The translations under genes and the position numbers were made by a program. DNA of 64,000 bases from Coptis chinensis (Eukaryota; Streptophyta; Magnoliopsida; Ranunculales; Ranunculaceae): contig CM027380.1 in the NCBI GenBank assembly GCA_015680905.1, positions 51,849,001 through 51,913,000 of the forward strand, given 5' to 3'. Positions 54,676-64,000 of this stretch are shown here, one piece after another. Below the pieces are notes generated by a model. That model was not told the DNA's origin and made no database searches. It was given only the letters and a program-made list of their open reading frames with translations. Positions within the stretch are counted from its first letter, which is position 1; every line of letters begins with the position of its first letter.

Positions 54676-56249
54676 TGACCTGCCTCTTTTTGTGTATGTA
54701 GATGGTGTATGGTTATTGAACAAAATAGAAGCGTATCAAAACCTAATTATCCCTTAATAAGTAAAGGATGAGTAGGGTATCGTTCTACTTTTAAGTGTAT
54801 GTTATGTGAAGGACAGGACTGGAAAGGGGGTTTAAGGGATTAAAAACTATGATTGTAGAGATTATAGATTCTAATACTAAACTAAACTAAACTAAATTAA
54901 ACTAAACTATTAAGAATTTATAAGAGAGGGAATTCAAGAGATTAGAATCTACCAATACTTTAAATCTATGACCTTCTACTTCATGGTTGTTCTTACAAGT
55001 AGACTACAATTAGGCAATCGAGCGAGTGCTGACAGTGTCGAAACATCGTTAATAACTAACTCTACTTAAGGTTGTTCCTATGTTTATGCTATTAATATCT
55101 TCTTTCATTTTATGTAAGCTCGGGCAGCCATTCAATGTATTACCAAGAGCAACATCAAGGAGTACTTCCTAATAGGGCGGCCATTCAATGAATCACCACT
55201 TAAGGCAAACACAAAGAATACTTCTCCTAGGCAGCCACTCCCTGAGCTACCCTTTCTAAGGCAACACAAAGAATACTTCTCTAACTCTAAAGAACTATAC
55301 TACTAGAAGAAAAGTAAAGAACACTAACATGATATTAATATTGCAAAACATAAACCCTATTCTATATTTCCAACCCCTGGTGTGGGCAATGGAAGTAATA
55401 ACTAAAAATAAAAAGAACTAACCTGATTGAAGAACACCATGAACCAAAAGAATCATTAAACCTTAAGCACTGGCTTCATCTCCTCCCTTGAAGGAGAATA
55501 TTAGCCTTCCATAAAGAAGGAAGAACACGAAGAACGAGAGGAAGAAGAGTCGAAGAACATAAGACTAGAAAGACTAATTTATTAAGACTCAGTTAGTTAA
55601 AACCGATCTTTTATTATTAATCTCTCTCTGCCTCAAGTTCTGGAGACAAGAATATAAGTGAATTGGCAAATTACATGAGGCACTTAGGTCCTCTATTTAT
55701 AGAGGTTACAATGAGCTCTAGAAGCATTCCAAACCGTCATTTGTTTCCTAATACAAATAGACTTCATTCAGAGTCCAACTTCGACTCCAAAACTGAGAAG
55801 AAATTGGCTACAATGTCGATCCATGCATCTGGTCGCACTATTCATGCATCTCAGATGTGATCAATGCGTCTGGATGCTCGATCCATGCGTCCCAGATGCG
55901 TAAGCTTATTTTATCTCTTCTGCTCTATCCTTCTATCCTCTTTTGCGGGCTTTGGTCCAAACAACGAATCTTTTGTCCTTGGGCTTCCAAATAGGCTTTC
56001 TAATAGGTCCAAGTTGCATCTTTAATAGCTCCAATTCCTTGGTCTTCTCCATGATTGTCCATGGGCTTCCCATGTGATCCTTAATGCTCCGAATTGCTCT
56101 ATTTTACACTTTTTTCTCTAATATTCCACAAAACTCTCTCTTTCACCTGTAGAATCATAAAACATAACTTACAAATACTATTAGTCCACTAAGATGGCTA
56201 AACAAGAGGCATAATCGAGGGTTAAATAGCACTTTTGGAGCACTTATCA
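54676..56249 (-). mobile_element. A7 3' LTR
   Basis: 1,574 bp, minus TGATAAGTGCTCC at 56249 to GGCAGGTCA at 54676. TATA box (minus TATAAATAG) at 55693-55701. Short internal runs of ACTAAACTAAACTAAA. Confidence 0.9.
55693..55701 (-). promoter_or_regulatory. TATA box of A7 LTR
   Basis: Minus strand TATAAATAG within CTCTATAAATAGAGG, a perfect inverted repeat around the box. The same in the other LTR at 63498-63506. Confidence 0.6.
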
Positions 56250-58320
56250 CAACTCCAAACTAGCCTTTTGCTAGTCTCTTAGCAAATAAGATAAAAAAAT
56301 AGATAAGTGATCAAAATCACATCCTAATAACAAAAATAAAATCCTAACTCATTTTCGCAGGCATCGCGATTGCATTTACCATATGCAACTAGGATTTAAA
56401 CCTTTAAGTTCCCCAAAAAGGACGAGTTATAGTCTCGTGAGGGTTTTTAGGTGATATACCCACAAAATCAATCAATAGCATGTTCAAGAATGATAGTATT
56501 TTTCAGAGAGAGAAATTCCTTACCCACTTAGTGCTTACTCCAACAGATGATCTCCATTGCTAACTACATTGCTGTAAAGACTCATAGATTATGATGGGAG
56601 ATAGTAAAAATTGACAAAATTCTCAATCAAGGCTTATGTGTGTACTTAGTCAATATCCTATACTCTCCTATCCAAGAAACGGAATCCCTAGTTTACCATA
56701 GGTAGATAATCTCGACTTTCAATCCTCACCGGTCATACTCTCAGAAAAGAATCTCTCAGAAGATGGTCTACTATTTTACCTCATGTATGTGGGGAAAAGA
56801 ATAATGCATACAAACATCCCACATACTACCTTGAAAAATAGACTTCTGAATAAAAGTAGTCTCATGGAAAGAATGTTAATCAAATATGAAGTGTCGGGTC
56901 CTTCACTTTAGCATCCTCTCACCTATTCTAGACTTTGTACCATACTGTAGTGATAAGTCATGGTTTGTAACTTGGTTTGGGTAATGGTTTATGAAGGAAA
57001 GGTAAAAAGGATTCTAAGGTTGTTTCTGAAAACACTAAGGGTTTTGCTTCATTCTTTGCAAGATTTCTTCAAATTCTGTATTGCAGAGAAAATTCTTCCT
57101 TTGTCTTAGCTTTTCCATCCATTCTGTTCAACACATTTTTTTTTTTTTTTAAACTCAGTGGTATATCCTTGATTAATACTGGATATACTTGTTTTCCACT
57201 AGCTTCTTTCACTTAGAACAGAATGATGGTCTTCATTGTATCTCTCTGGTATTTCCTTGTAATCTTCCTTCTATGCTATTTCTTCCTCTTTGTGCCCCTC
57301 GTATTCTCAGAAACATATGGGTATGGCCGATAAAAATTTTGGCTATACTCCTTGTCTGGAGTTAGGTAAAGGGTAAAGGGTTTTATGAAAGAAAATGGCT
57401 TATTGTAAGGCTCAAAAAGGTTTAACATGATGGTCCTACTAGGTGGGATAAAGGGTGAATGGGTTCACTACTTGAGTTATCAGTATGATACTCTGTTTCG
57501 AATAGACTACAAGACCTAATGGCTATCTCCCCAGTTGATGTCACTTCGTGATTAACCAAATCAACAAATAATGAGACTATATTACAATGACATAAAGAAC
57601 TGAAAGATGTTGAGTCACTAAGACTCGGATTTTTCATAAGAACTCTCCAAAGAATGGGTATAAAGCTCAAGTCTCACGGGCTAAGTCTAAAAATTCTACT
57701 TCCAGTTTACTAGGGGTTTAAATCTCTCTTCTAGCAAAAGTACACAAAACTGACCAAGTTTTATGGTGGTGCCTTGATAAAGAATTCTATCAACAAGAAC
57801 TATGTCCGAGCATAATAAATAGTCTAAGCGGTAATGACATCAATAATATCAACTATCTATCAAACTCAACATTCAGCGGTATAGAATATATATCCCAGAC
57901 TCATCATTAAAATTCATTGTTCTCATGCTACTGATATAGAAACAAAAATATTTTTGTTTTTGAAAACTAATTTTCGAAATTCATTTCTCAAGTACACCCT
58001 CCCCCTACTTATGCATGCATTGGCCTCAATGTATAAAGAAGTAAATGAAATGGATGAGAAAAAGGTAGGATATTACCATTGATGCCGAATATCAATAATT
58101 AGTTCAAGAAACAAATTTTTAGGTCTTTTTATGTCAGATCCCCAAGACGTAATGTGAGTCTTTTAAAGTCAGATTCTCAAGACTTTTGAGTCCTTTATAG
58201 TCAGATCCTCAAGACTAATATTCCCACCCACTAGGTTCCAATTTGTAGGAATTCTTCTGATCTCTCTCAGCATATGCTTGACAAAAGTATACCTTGTACC
58301 AACAATTTTCTCTTAATGGC
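56250..58320 (-). other. A7 3' noncoding region
   Basis: No gene. The tract before the 3' LTR reads minus AGTTTGGAGTTG, a degenerate polypurine tract. 56280-56470 is shared with A2. An internal purine tract, minus AAGTAGGGGGAGGGTGT, is at 57994-58010. Three GTCTT-motif copies lie at 58121-58216. A 14-base T-run lies near 57131. The 82-codon frame at 57422-57670 has no motif. Confidence 0.6.
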
Positions 58321-59336
58321 TATAACCCAGGACAAGTTTCAGAATGGCAATTCTTACAGCAACCTAGCTTACTTCCTGTAGACATTTTCGCTTGATCTAT
58401 TAGAATTCCTTCCTTTAAAACTTGGTGACCCAACACTATCCCTTCCTTTACCATGAAGTGGCACTTTTCCTAGTTCAGAACTAAGTTGGTATCGCAACAG
58501 TGTTTAAGGACTAAGGAGAGATGGTGCAGACAATCCTCAAAAGGACATGTGAATGTGGTCTTTTCTTGGTCTTCAGGGTGAGAATGGATCTGAAAATATC
58601 CTGAGTAGCCATCAAGAAAGTAGTAGTAAGCTTGTCCAACTAATCTTTCTAACATCTAATCGATGAAAGGCAATGGAAAATGATCTTTCCTCGGTGCGCT
58701 ATTCAACTTCCTGTAATCGATGCAAACTCTCCATTCAGTCTGAATCCTGGTTGGAATCAACTCATTGTTCTCATTCTCGATTACTGTGGTTCCAGACTTC
58801 TTCGGCACAACTTGAACTGGACTAACCCATTGACTATCAGAAATAGGGTAGATAATGTCGGCGTCAAGGAGTTTGACGACCTCTTGCTTAGAAGTCTTGG
58901 AATCCTTTTCCAAATGAATCCTATGTTGAACTATCATAGGGCTGATCTCCTTGATATCATCAATTGTCCAACCTATAGCTGACTTGTGTTCCTTTAAAAG
59001 TGCTACTAACCTGAATTCCTGCTCCTCAGTCAAATCTGATGCAATGACTATTGGGTAGATTTCCAAATCTCCCAAGAAAACATACTTGAGTGTAGACGGC
59101 AAAAGCTTTAATTCTAGCTTAGGCGGCTCCTTCTTAAGTTCTTTAGATGATCCATCAGGCATAGGCGATTCAAACTTTTCTTTGAACTTGCTGTCATCCA
59201 TGACAGGTGATGAATCCAAAATCGTATTGATTGCCTTGACATTAAGTTCCTCATAGTCTGAGTCTGTCTGAGCTTTCAACAACTCGTCAGTAGGATATGA
59301 ATGAGTCAGATAATCCTGTGCTAACTCTTCAATCAT
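58321..59336 (-). pseudogene. A7 reverse transcriptase with catalytic box deleted
   Basis: From 59336: MIEELAQDYLTHSYPTDELL, LELKLLPSTLKYVFLGD, SAIGWTIDDIKEISP, DADIIYPISDSQWVSPVQVV, WRVCIDYRKLNSAPRKDHF. A TAG at 58656 follows, then YYYFLDGYSGYFQIHSHPED and TTFTCPFEDCLHHLSLVL. Compared with A2 about 50 codons are missing in frame between TCPF and FEDC, including the FMDD box. A smaller in-frame loss lies before KQEVVKLL. A TAG follows NLVLN at 58470; similarity continues to about 58330. No polymerase activity is possible. Confidence 0.8.
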
Positions 59337-59770
59337 GCACGTTCACAGCACACACCTCCTGTGGTTGCTGTAACGTATGGAAAATATTTGTTTCGACTCT
59401 TATATTACCAAAGGATAACGTCATATTACCGATTTCGACAGTTGATGAGTGCATTTGCAATGGCCAAGAATGGTCTGCCTAAAATGATTGGTACCTGCCT
59501 ACCAGATGTAGGTGTTGTGTTGAGTACTATGAAATCAACCGGATAATAGAAATTTTCGATCTTGACTATGACGTCTTCAATGATTCCTTTAGGTATCTTT
59601 ACTGATCTATCTACCAACTGTAAAGTAACATTAGTCGGTTTAAGATCTTTCAAGCCTAACTTCTCGTAGACAAAATATGGTAGAAGATTCACACTTGCAC
59701 CCAAATCTAATAAAGCTTGCTCCTCCAAAGAATCTCCAATTCTTCATGTAATAGTTGGACTTCCAGGATC
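59337..59770 (-). pseudogene. A7 protease, broken at the end
   Basis: ALLDLGASVNLLPYFVYEKLG carries the DLG active site; then SVKIPKGIIEDVIVKIENFYY, VPIILGRPFLAIANALINC, after which a stop and frame break (59426) separate it from RT. Between 59340 and 59425 the conserved tail is scrambled. Confidence 0.7.
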
Positions 59771-60757
59771 TTTCAGTTTCACAACCGATAGATTCTGTAG
59801 GTACGATGAACATCTTTGAGCGAGAAAAGCTTCTTTCTTCTTGACTAGATCTTTCAGAAACTTGGCATACGAGGGGACTTGCTTGATGGTGGTCAGAAAT
59901 GGGATATTAATATGCAAATTCTGAAATACATCGCAAATCTCCTTGTACTAGTCATCCTTCCTGGTATTTACTAGTTTCGAAGGAAACGGTGCTGGCGGAT
60001 TCTTCAATATCGGTTCTCTTCTTTCGACTTCGGTTGGCTTGGTAACAAATAGTGGAGTGACAGGTGGAGTCACTCGTGATGGCTTCTTCTTACTTACTTC
60101 CACAATAGTTCCTTCAGCTTCTCTTTCAACAGTTACTTCAGTGGGTGGCACAACACTAGATATATCTGGAATGTTAGAACTGGTTGGGATAGTGCGGACA
60201 TAAGTTACCTCAGGCTTCGCAAAATCTTTTCCTGGTTCATAGACAATCTTGTTATCAACTTTCTTGCCTGACCTCAGAGTGGTGACAGCATTAACTTGTT
60301 CAAGAGTAACCTCTAGGTTATCCACCTGCAGGACACCTCTTCCTTTCGGATTTGGCTTCCACTGGCTTGGTAATGCTCCTTTCGATCTTTCCGTCAAGGC
60401 GGCAGCGATTTGCCCTATCTGGCCTTGAATGACACTAAAGTTACTCTCCAACTTCTGGGTTCTTTGATTTGTCTATTTCAGCTCATTGACAATGGTGGTG
60501 ATAGCTTCTTCCAGATGTGGGATAACTGCTTTGCTCGACTGAAGCGTAGGGGCAATATATCCACTTATAAGATCAGGTACTAACTCTCTGTTTGTGTTGG
60601 CTTGGTATTGTTGGTTCTGGTATGACTGTTGATTTCTGTATGGTTGCTGGCGGTTTTAGAACTGATACTGGTTATTCTGGAACTGATTTGACTAATTTTG
60701 GAATCCTGGAGGAAAATTCCTCTGATTTGTATTTTGTGGCTTCCAATAATTCTGTCC
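59771..60757 (-). pseudogene. A7 gag-protease linker
   Basis: 59948-60451: NFSVIQGQIGQIAAALTERS, GVLQVDNLEVTLEQVNAVTTL, PPAPFPSKLVNTRKDD. The ends continue with stops on both sides (TCTAG at 59949; AF at 60470). 60480-60757 is the Gln/Asn-rich spacer (QNQYQ-type), broken by stops. Confidence 0.65.
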
Positions 60758-61875
60758 CTAATTGAACTGGTTATTTCTTTCTAAAGAGTTGATACTACAT
60801 GCCTCTGCATTAGTATCCAGATAGTCCGAACACTCTTCAGTGGTGTGGCCTTCATCAAAACATAGCTCACAAATGGCATAACAAGGCTTGGTTGGCTGAG
60901 GTTTAGGTTGGAAATTGTTTGGTTTTGGAGGATTCATAGAGAACCCGATCAAACTTCTTGTTGAGTTTCAAGTCCCTGTTGATAGGCTTGCCATAATTGA
61001 TATCATCGCTTGATTTGGGTCTTCTTGAATTTGGTTGCCAAATTAGCCCGACACCCTCCATTCTAGCTACGTCCTCGTTGCTAGTACTCCATTGTTGAGT
61101 GTCTTGACTAAATTTCGAGAAAGTTGTAGGCTTCCTCTCCATCCAATGATGTAAACTTACCTTGATGCATTGACTGTATCATCTGCTTATTCATAGTAGA
61201 AAGTCCTCGAAAGAAAAAATGAGCCAGTGTGCTCCTATCATAACCATGATGTGGACATGAGACTAGTAGATTATTGAATTTCTCCTAGCTTTGATGATAT
61301 TCTTCAGTCATCTTCCCTTTGAAATTGCTGATGGCTTGCTGCATGGCATCTGTCTTCTAGGGTGGGTAGAACTTGTTCATAAACTTTGTTCTCAACTTCT
61401 CCCAGTTGTTGATTGAATTGATCGGCTGTGTAGTTAACCATTCCGATGTTTTACCTTCGAGTGAGATTGGAAAAAGAATTAACTTGATACTCTCATCCCT
61501 GATATTCTGGTTCTTCAAAGTTCTGAGGACTGATAGAAATTTGTTCATGTGAACATAAGGCTGAACATTGTCTAAACCATTGAACTTTGGAAACATAGAG
61601 ATTACTGATGCTCTAAGTTCAAACAGGTTAGCTTCTGTCTCTAGAAAAACAATACTACTTGGTGGGTCTCCAATGATTGGTGAATAGAAATCACTCAGCT
61701 TCTTCCTCTGCTGTGCTTGCATGGGAGGGATAGCTTCAGGATTATTAGTGTCTAAAATACCTTCATCATATCGTGCGGCCATTGTATCAATCTCATCTAG
61801 TATTCTTGTGAGTCGGTTGTTAAACCTTGTCCACTGTTGTGTTCTTACCGGACGATGATATGGACGACGGGGCAT
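60758..61875 (-). pseudogene. A7 gag, broken
   Basis: Starts MPRRPYHRPVRTQQWTRF at 61875. Core: KLSDFYSPIIGDPPSSIVFL, ASVISMFPKFNGLDNVQPYV, SIKLILFPISLEGKTSEWL, WEKLRTKFMNKFYPP, then a TAG at 61357. Further parts: YNFL-type helix to 61143 and 60903-61142. The zinc knuckle CELCFDEGHTTEEC (C-x2-C-x4-H-x4-C, about 60850-60890) is intact. This gag differs clearly from A1/A5 gag, showing a second Athila family. Confidence 0.8.
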
Positions 61876-62475
61876 ACAATAGAAAATGTTATGCGAAAAT
61901 AACGAAAAACTATCATGCTATGCTTGAATGCAATTAAACTAATATGCAACTATTCTAAATTATACTAAAATGTAAAACTACTTTCCTTCAACTGGGTTGG
62001 GCTTTGCAGCTAGTATCTCACCCATTGTCTAAAGCTGTCTCTTCTAGGGTTATGGTGAATCACTTGGATTGCTTAAGTACTACGGCCCACAGACGATAGT
62101 CCGTTTGTCAAGATTCAGACAAGAAACACTAGAGTTTGATGTTTGGCTGTGTTGGCTTACAACTTCAATTGTTGAAAAGGTCCTAAATGCAATTATACTA
62201 GAAAGCAATAAAACTAAACTATGATGCAACTATACTAAGAATAAAATAAAATAAAATGAAGATTCGACTAACCTGGATGGTAGATCTTGTCTTCGAGATG
62301 TCCTTCAAGCTTTTTTTCTTTCTTAAAAGAATGGATGATGCGGCTAAAATTACCTCAAGATACAAAATTCTAATCTTGAAAGAAAATGTTAAACATAAAC
62401 AACTTAAAACGGCAGCGACGCCATTTGACAATGCCTAGGGCTATAAATAATTATATCCCCGGCAGCGGCACCATT
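61876..62475 (-). other. A7 leader with two primer-like sites
   Basis: No gene. Minus TGGTGCCGCTGCCGGGG at 62457-62473 is two bases inside the LTR and is the likely primer site (15 of 17 match the Athila tRNA-Asp site). A second, TGGCGTCGCTGCCG, lies at 62410-62423, 50 bases further in. The rest of the leader is unremarkable. Confidence 0.65.
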
Positions 62476-64000
62476 TGACCTGCCTCTTTCTGTGTATGTA
62501 TATGGTGTATGGTCGTTGAACAAAATAGAAGCGTATCAAAACCTAATTATCCTTTAATAAGTAAAGGATGAGTAGGGTATCGTTCCACTTTTAAGTGTAT
62601 GTTATGTGAAGGACGGGACTGGAAAGGGGGTTTAAGGGATTAAAAACTATGATTTAGCGATTATAGATTCTAATACTAAACTAAACTAAACTAAATTAAA
62701 CTAAACTATTGAGAATTTATAAGAGAGGGAATTCAAGAGATTAGAATCCACCAATACTTTTAATCTTTGACCTTCTGCTTCATGGTTGTTCTTACAAGTA
62801 GACTACAAGTACGCAATCGAGCGAGTGTCGATGCCCTCTTGGACGAAACATCATTAATAATTAACTCTACTTAAGGTTATTCCTATGTTTATGCTATTAA
62901 TATCTTCTTTCATTTTATGTAAGCTCGGGCAGCCATTCAATGTATTACCAAGAGCAACAGCAAGGAGTACTTTCTAATAGGGTGGTCATTCAATGAATCA
63001 CCACTTAAAGCAAACACAAAGAATACTTCCCCTAGGCAGCCACTCCCTGAGCTACCCCTTCTAAGGTAACACAAAGAATACTTCTCTAACTCTAAAGAAC
63101 TATACTACTAGAAGAAAAGTAAAGAACACTAGCATGATATTAATATTGCAAAACATAAACCCTATTCTATACTTCCATCCCCTGGTGTGGGCAATGGAAC
63201 TAATAACTAAGAACATAAAGAACTAACATGATTGAAGAACACCATGAACCAAAAGAATCATTAAACCTTAAGCAGTGGCTTCATCTCCTCCCTTGAAGGA
63301 GAAGATTAGTCTTCCATAAAGAAGGAAGAACACGAAAAACGAGAAGAAAAAGAGTCGAAGAACATAAGACTAGAAAGACTAATTTATTAAGACCCAGCTA
63401 GTTAAAACCGATCTTTTATTATTAATCTCTCTCTACCTTAAGTTCTGGAGACAAGAATATAAGTGAATTGGAAAATTACATGAGGCACTTAGGTCCTCTA
63501 TTTATAGAGGTTACAATGAGCTCTAGAAGCATTCCAAATAGTCATTTGTATCCTAATACAAATAGACTTCTTTCAGAGTCCAACTTCGTCTCCAAAACTG
63601 AGAAGAAATTGGTTACAGTGTCTATCCATGTGTCTGGATGCACTATTCATGTGTCTTTGACGCGATTAATGCGACTGGACGTTCGATCCATGTGTCCCAG
63701 ACACGTAAGCCTATTTTGTCTCTTCTGCTTTATCCTTCTATCCTCTTTTGCGGGCTTCGGTCCAAGCAACGAATCTTTGTTCTTGGGCTTCCAAATAGGC
63801 TTTAAAATAGGTCCAAGTCGCATCTTTAATAGTTCCAATTCCTTAGCCTTCTCTGTGATTGTCCACGGGCTTCCCATGTGATCCTTAATGCTCCGAATTG
63901 CTCCATTTTACCCCTTTTTCTCTAATATTCCACAAAACTCTCTCTTTCACCTGTAGAATCATAAAACACAACTTACAAACACTATTAGTCCACTAAGATG
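62476..64000 (-). mobile_element. A7 5' LTR, cut by the window end
   Basis: Starts TGACCTGCCTC and parallels 54676-56200. TATA box (minus) at 63498-63506. About 50 bases and the target duplication lie outside the window. Confidence 0.9.

Larger units (their letters stand above)
54676..64000 (-). mobile_element. A7: second Athila family, non-autonomous, right end off-window
   Basis: Minus strand: 5' LTR (62476 to the window edge), two primer-like sites, gag, protease, RT with deletions, 2 kb of noncoding DNA, degenerate polypurine tract, 3' LTR. RNase H and integrase are missing. LTR-LTR divergence is about 4% over the first 180 aligned bases (7 substitutions by eye), so A7 is young. Expected target duplication GAGAT (54671-54675). 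Confidence 0.85.

Noticed and set aside
57422..57670. 82-codon minus-strand ORF in A7
   Set aside because: No motif, no counterpart in A2, and no start context; likely chance in noncoding DNA.

Overview
This window is plant nuclear DNA made almost entirely of nested transposable elements. I found no convincing host gene, rRNA gene or tRNA gene. The elements are plant-type: Ty3/gypsy elements of the Athila and Tat lineages (tRNA-Asp-like primer sites, DLG-type protease, extra ORFs, a second RNase H), a plant L1-type LINE with a DUF4283-like ORF1, and a hAT-type MITE. This points to a repeat-rich, probably pericentromeric or intergenic region of a flowering plant, probably a eudicot. The species cannot be told from the sequence. 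Nearly every coding region carries stops, frameshifts, deletions or insertions.

Layout (labels are mine). 1-969: S1, part of an LTR from a family present only as solo LTRs. 970-11176: T1, a Tat-lineage element on the minus strand with an antisense extra ORF (1061-2125), integrase, archaeal-type RNase H, RT, protease, gag, primer-binding site and 5' LTR. Its gag is split by A0, a solo Athila LTR (8209-9720, TSD CGGAA). 11177-14960: a LINE on the minus strand whose RT is cut by T1. 15086-25650: A1, an Athila relative lacking RT and integrase. Its 5' LTR holds solo LTR S2, which itself holds solo LTR S3 (TSDs ATGGT and GCAGT). 25651-27062: unexplained spacer. 27068-43962: A2, the most complete Athila element (3' LTR, two extra ORFs, integrase, RT/RNase H, protease, part of gag). 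It is interrupted by N1 (38675-43818), a gag-only LTR element with a 44-bp minisatellite. 44340-47068: A3 fragments, interrupted by a hAT MITE. 47069-51007: A4, a plus-strand derivative without RT or integrase, cut by A5 (51008-54422), whose 5' LTR holds solo LTR S4. A5 is cut by A6 (LTR start at 54423), which is cut by A7 (54676 to beyond the window).

How the parts relate. A2 and T1 have the full gag-protease-RT-RNase H-integrase order, so intact relatives could have supplied enzymes. A1, A3, A4, A7 and N1 lack some or all of these enzymes but keep LTRs, primer sites or packaging-type leaders, which suggests they moved in trans. The most unusual signals are in the Athila group: polypurine-tract-like motifs repeated between pol and each extra ORF, a GC-rich leader found both before gag and before a downstream ORF, and a recurring ORF that replaces RT-integrase in A1, A3 and A4.
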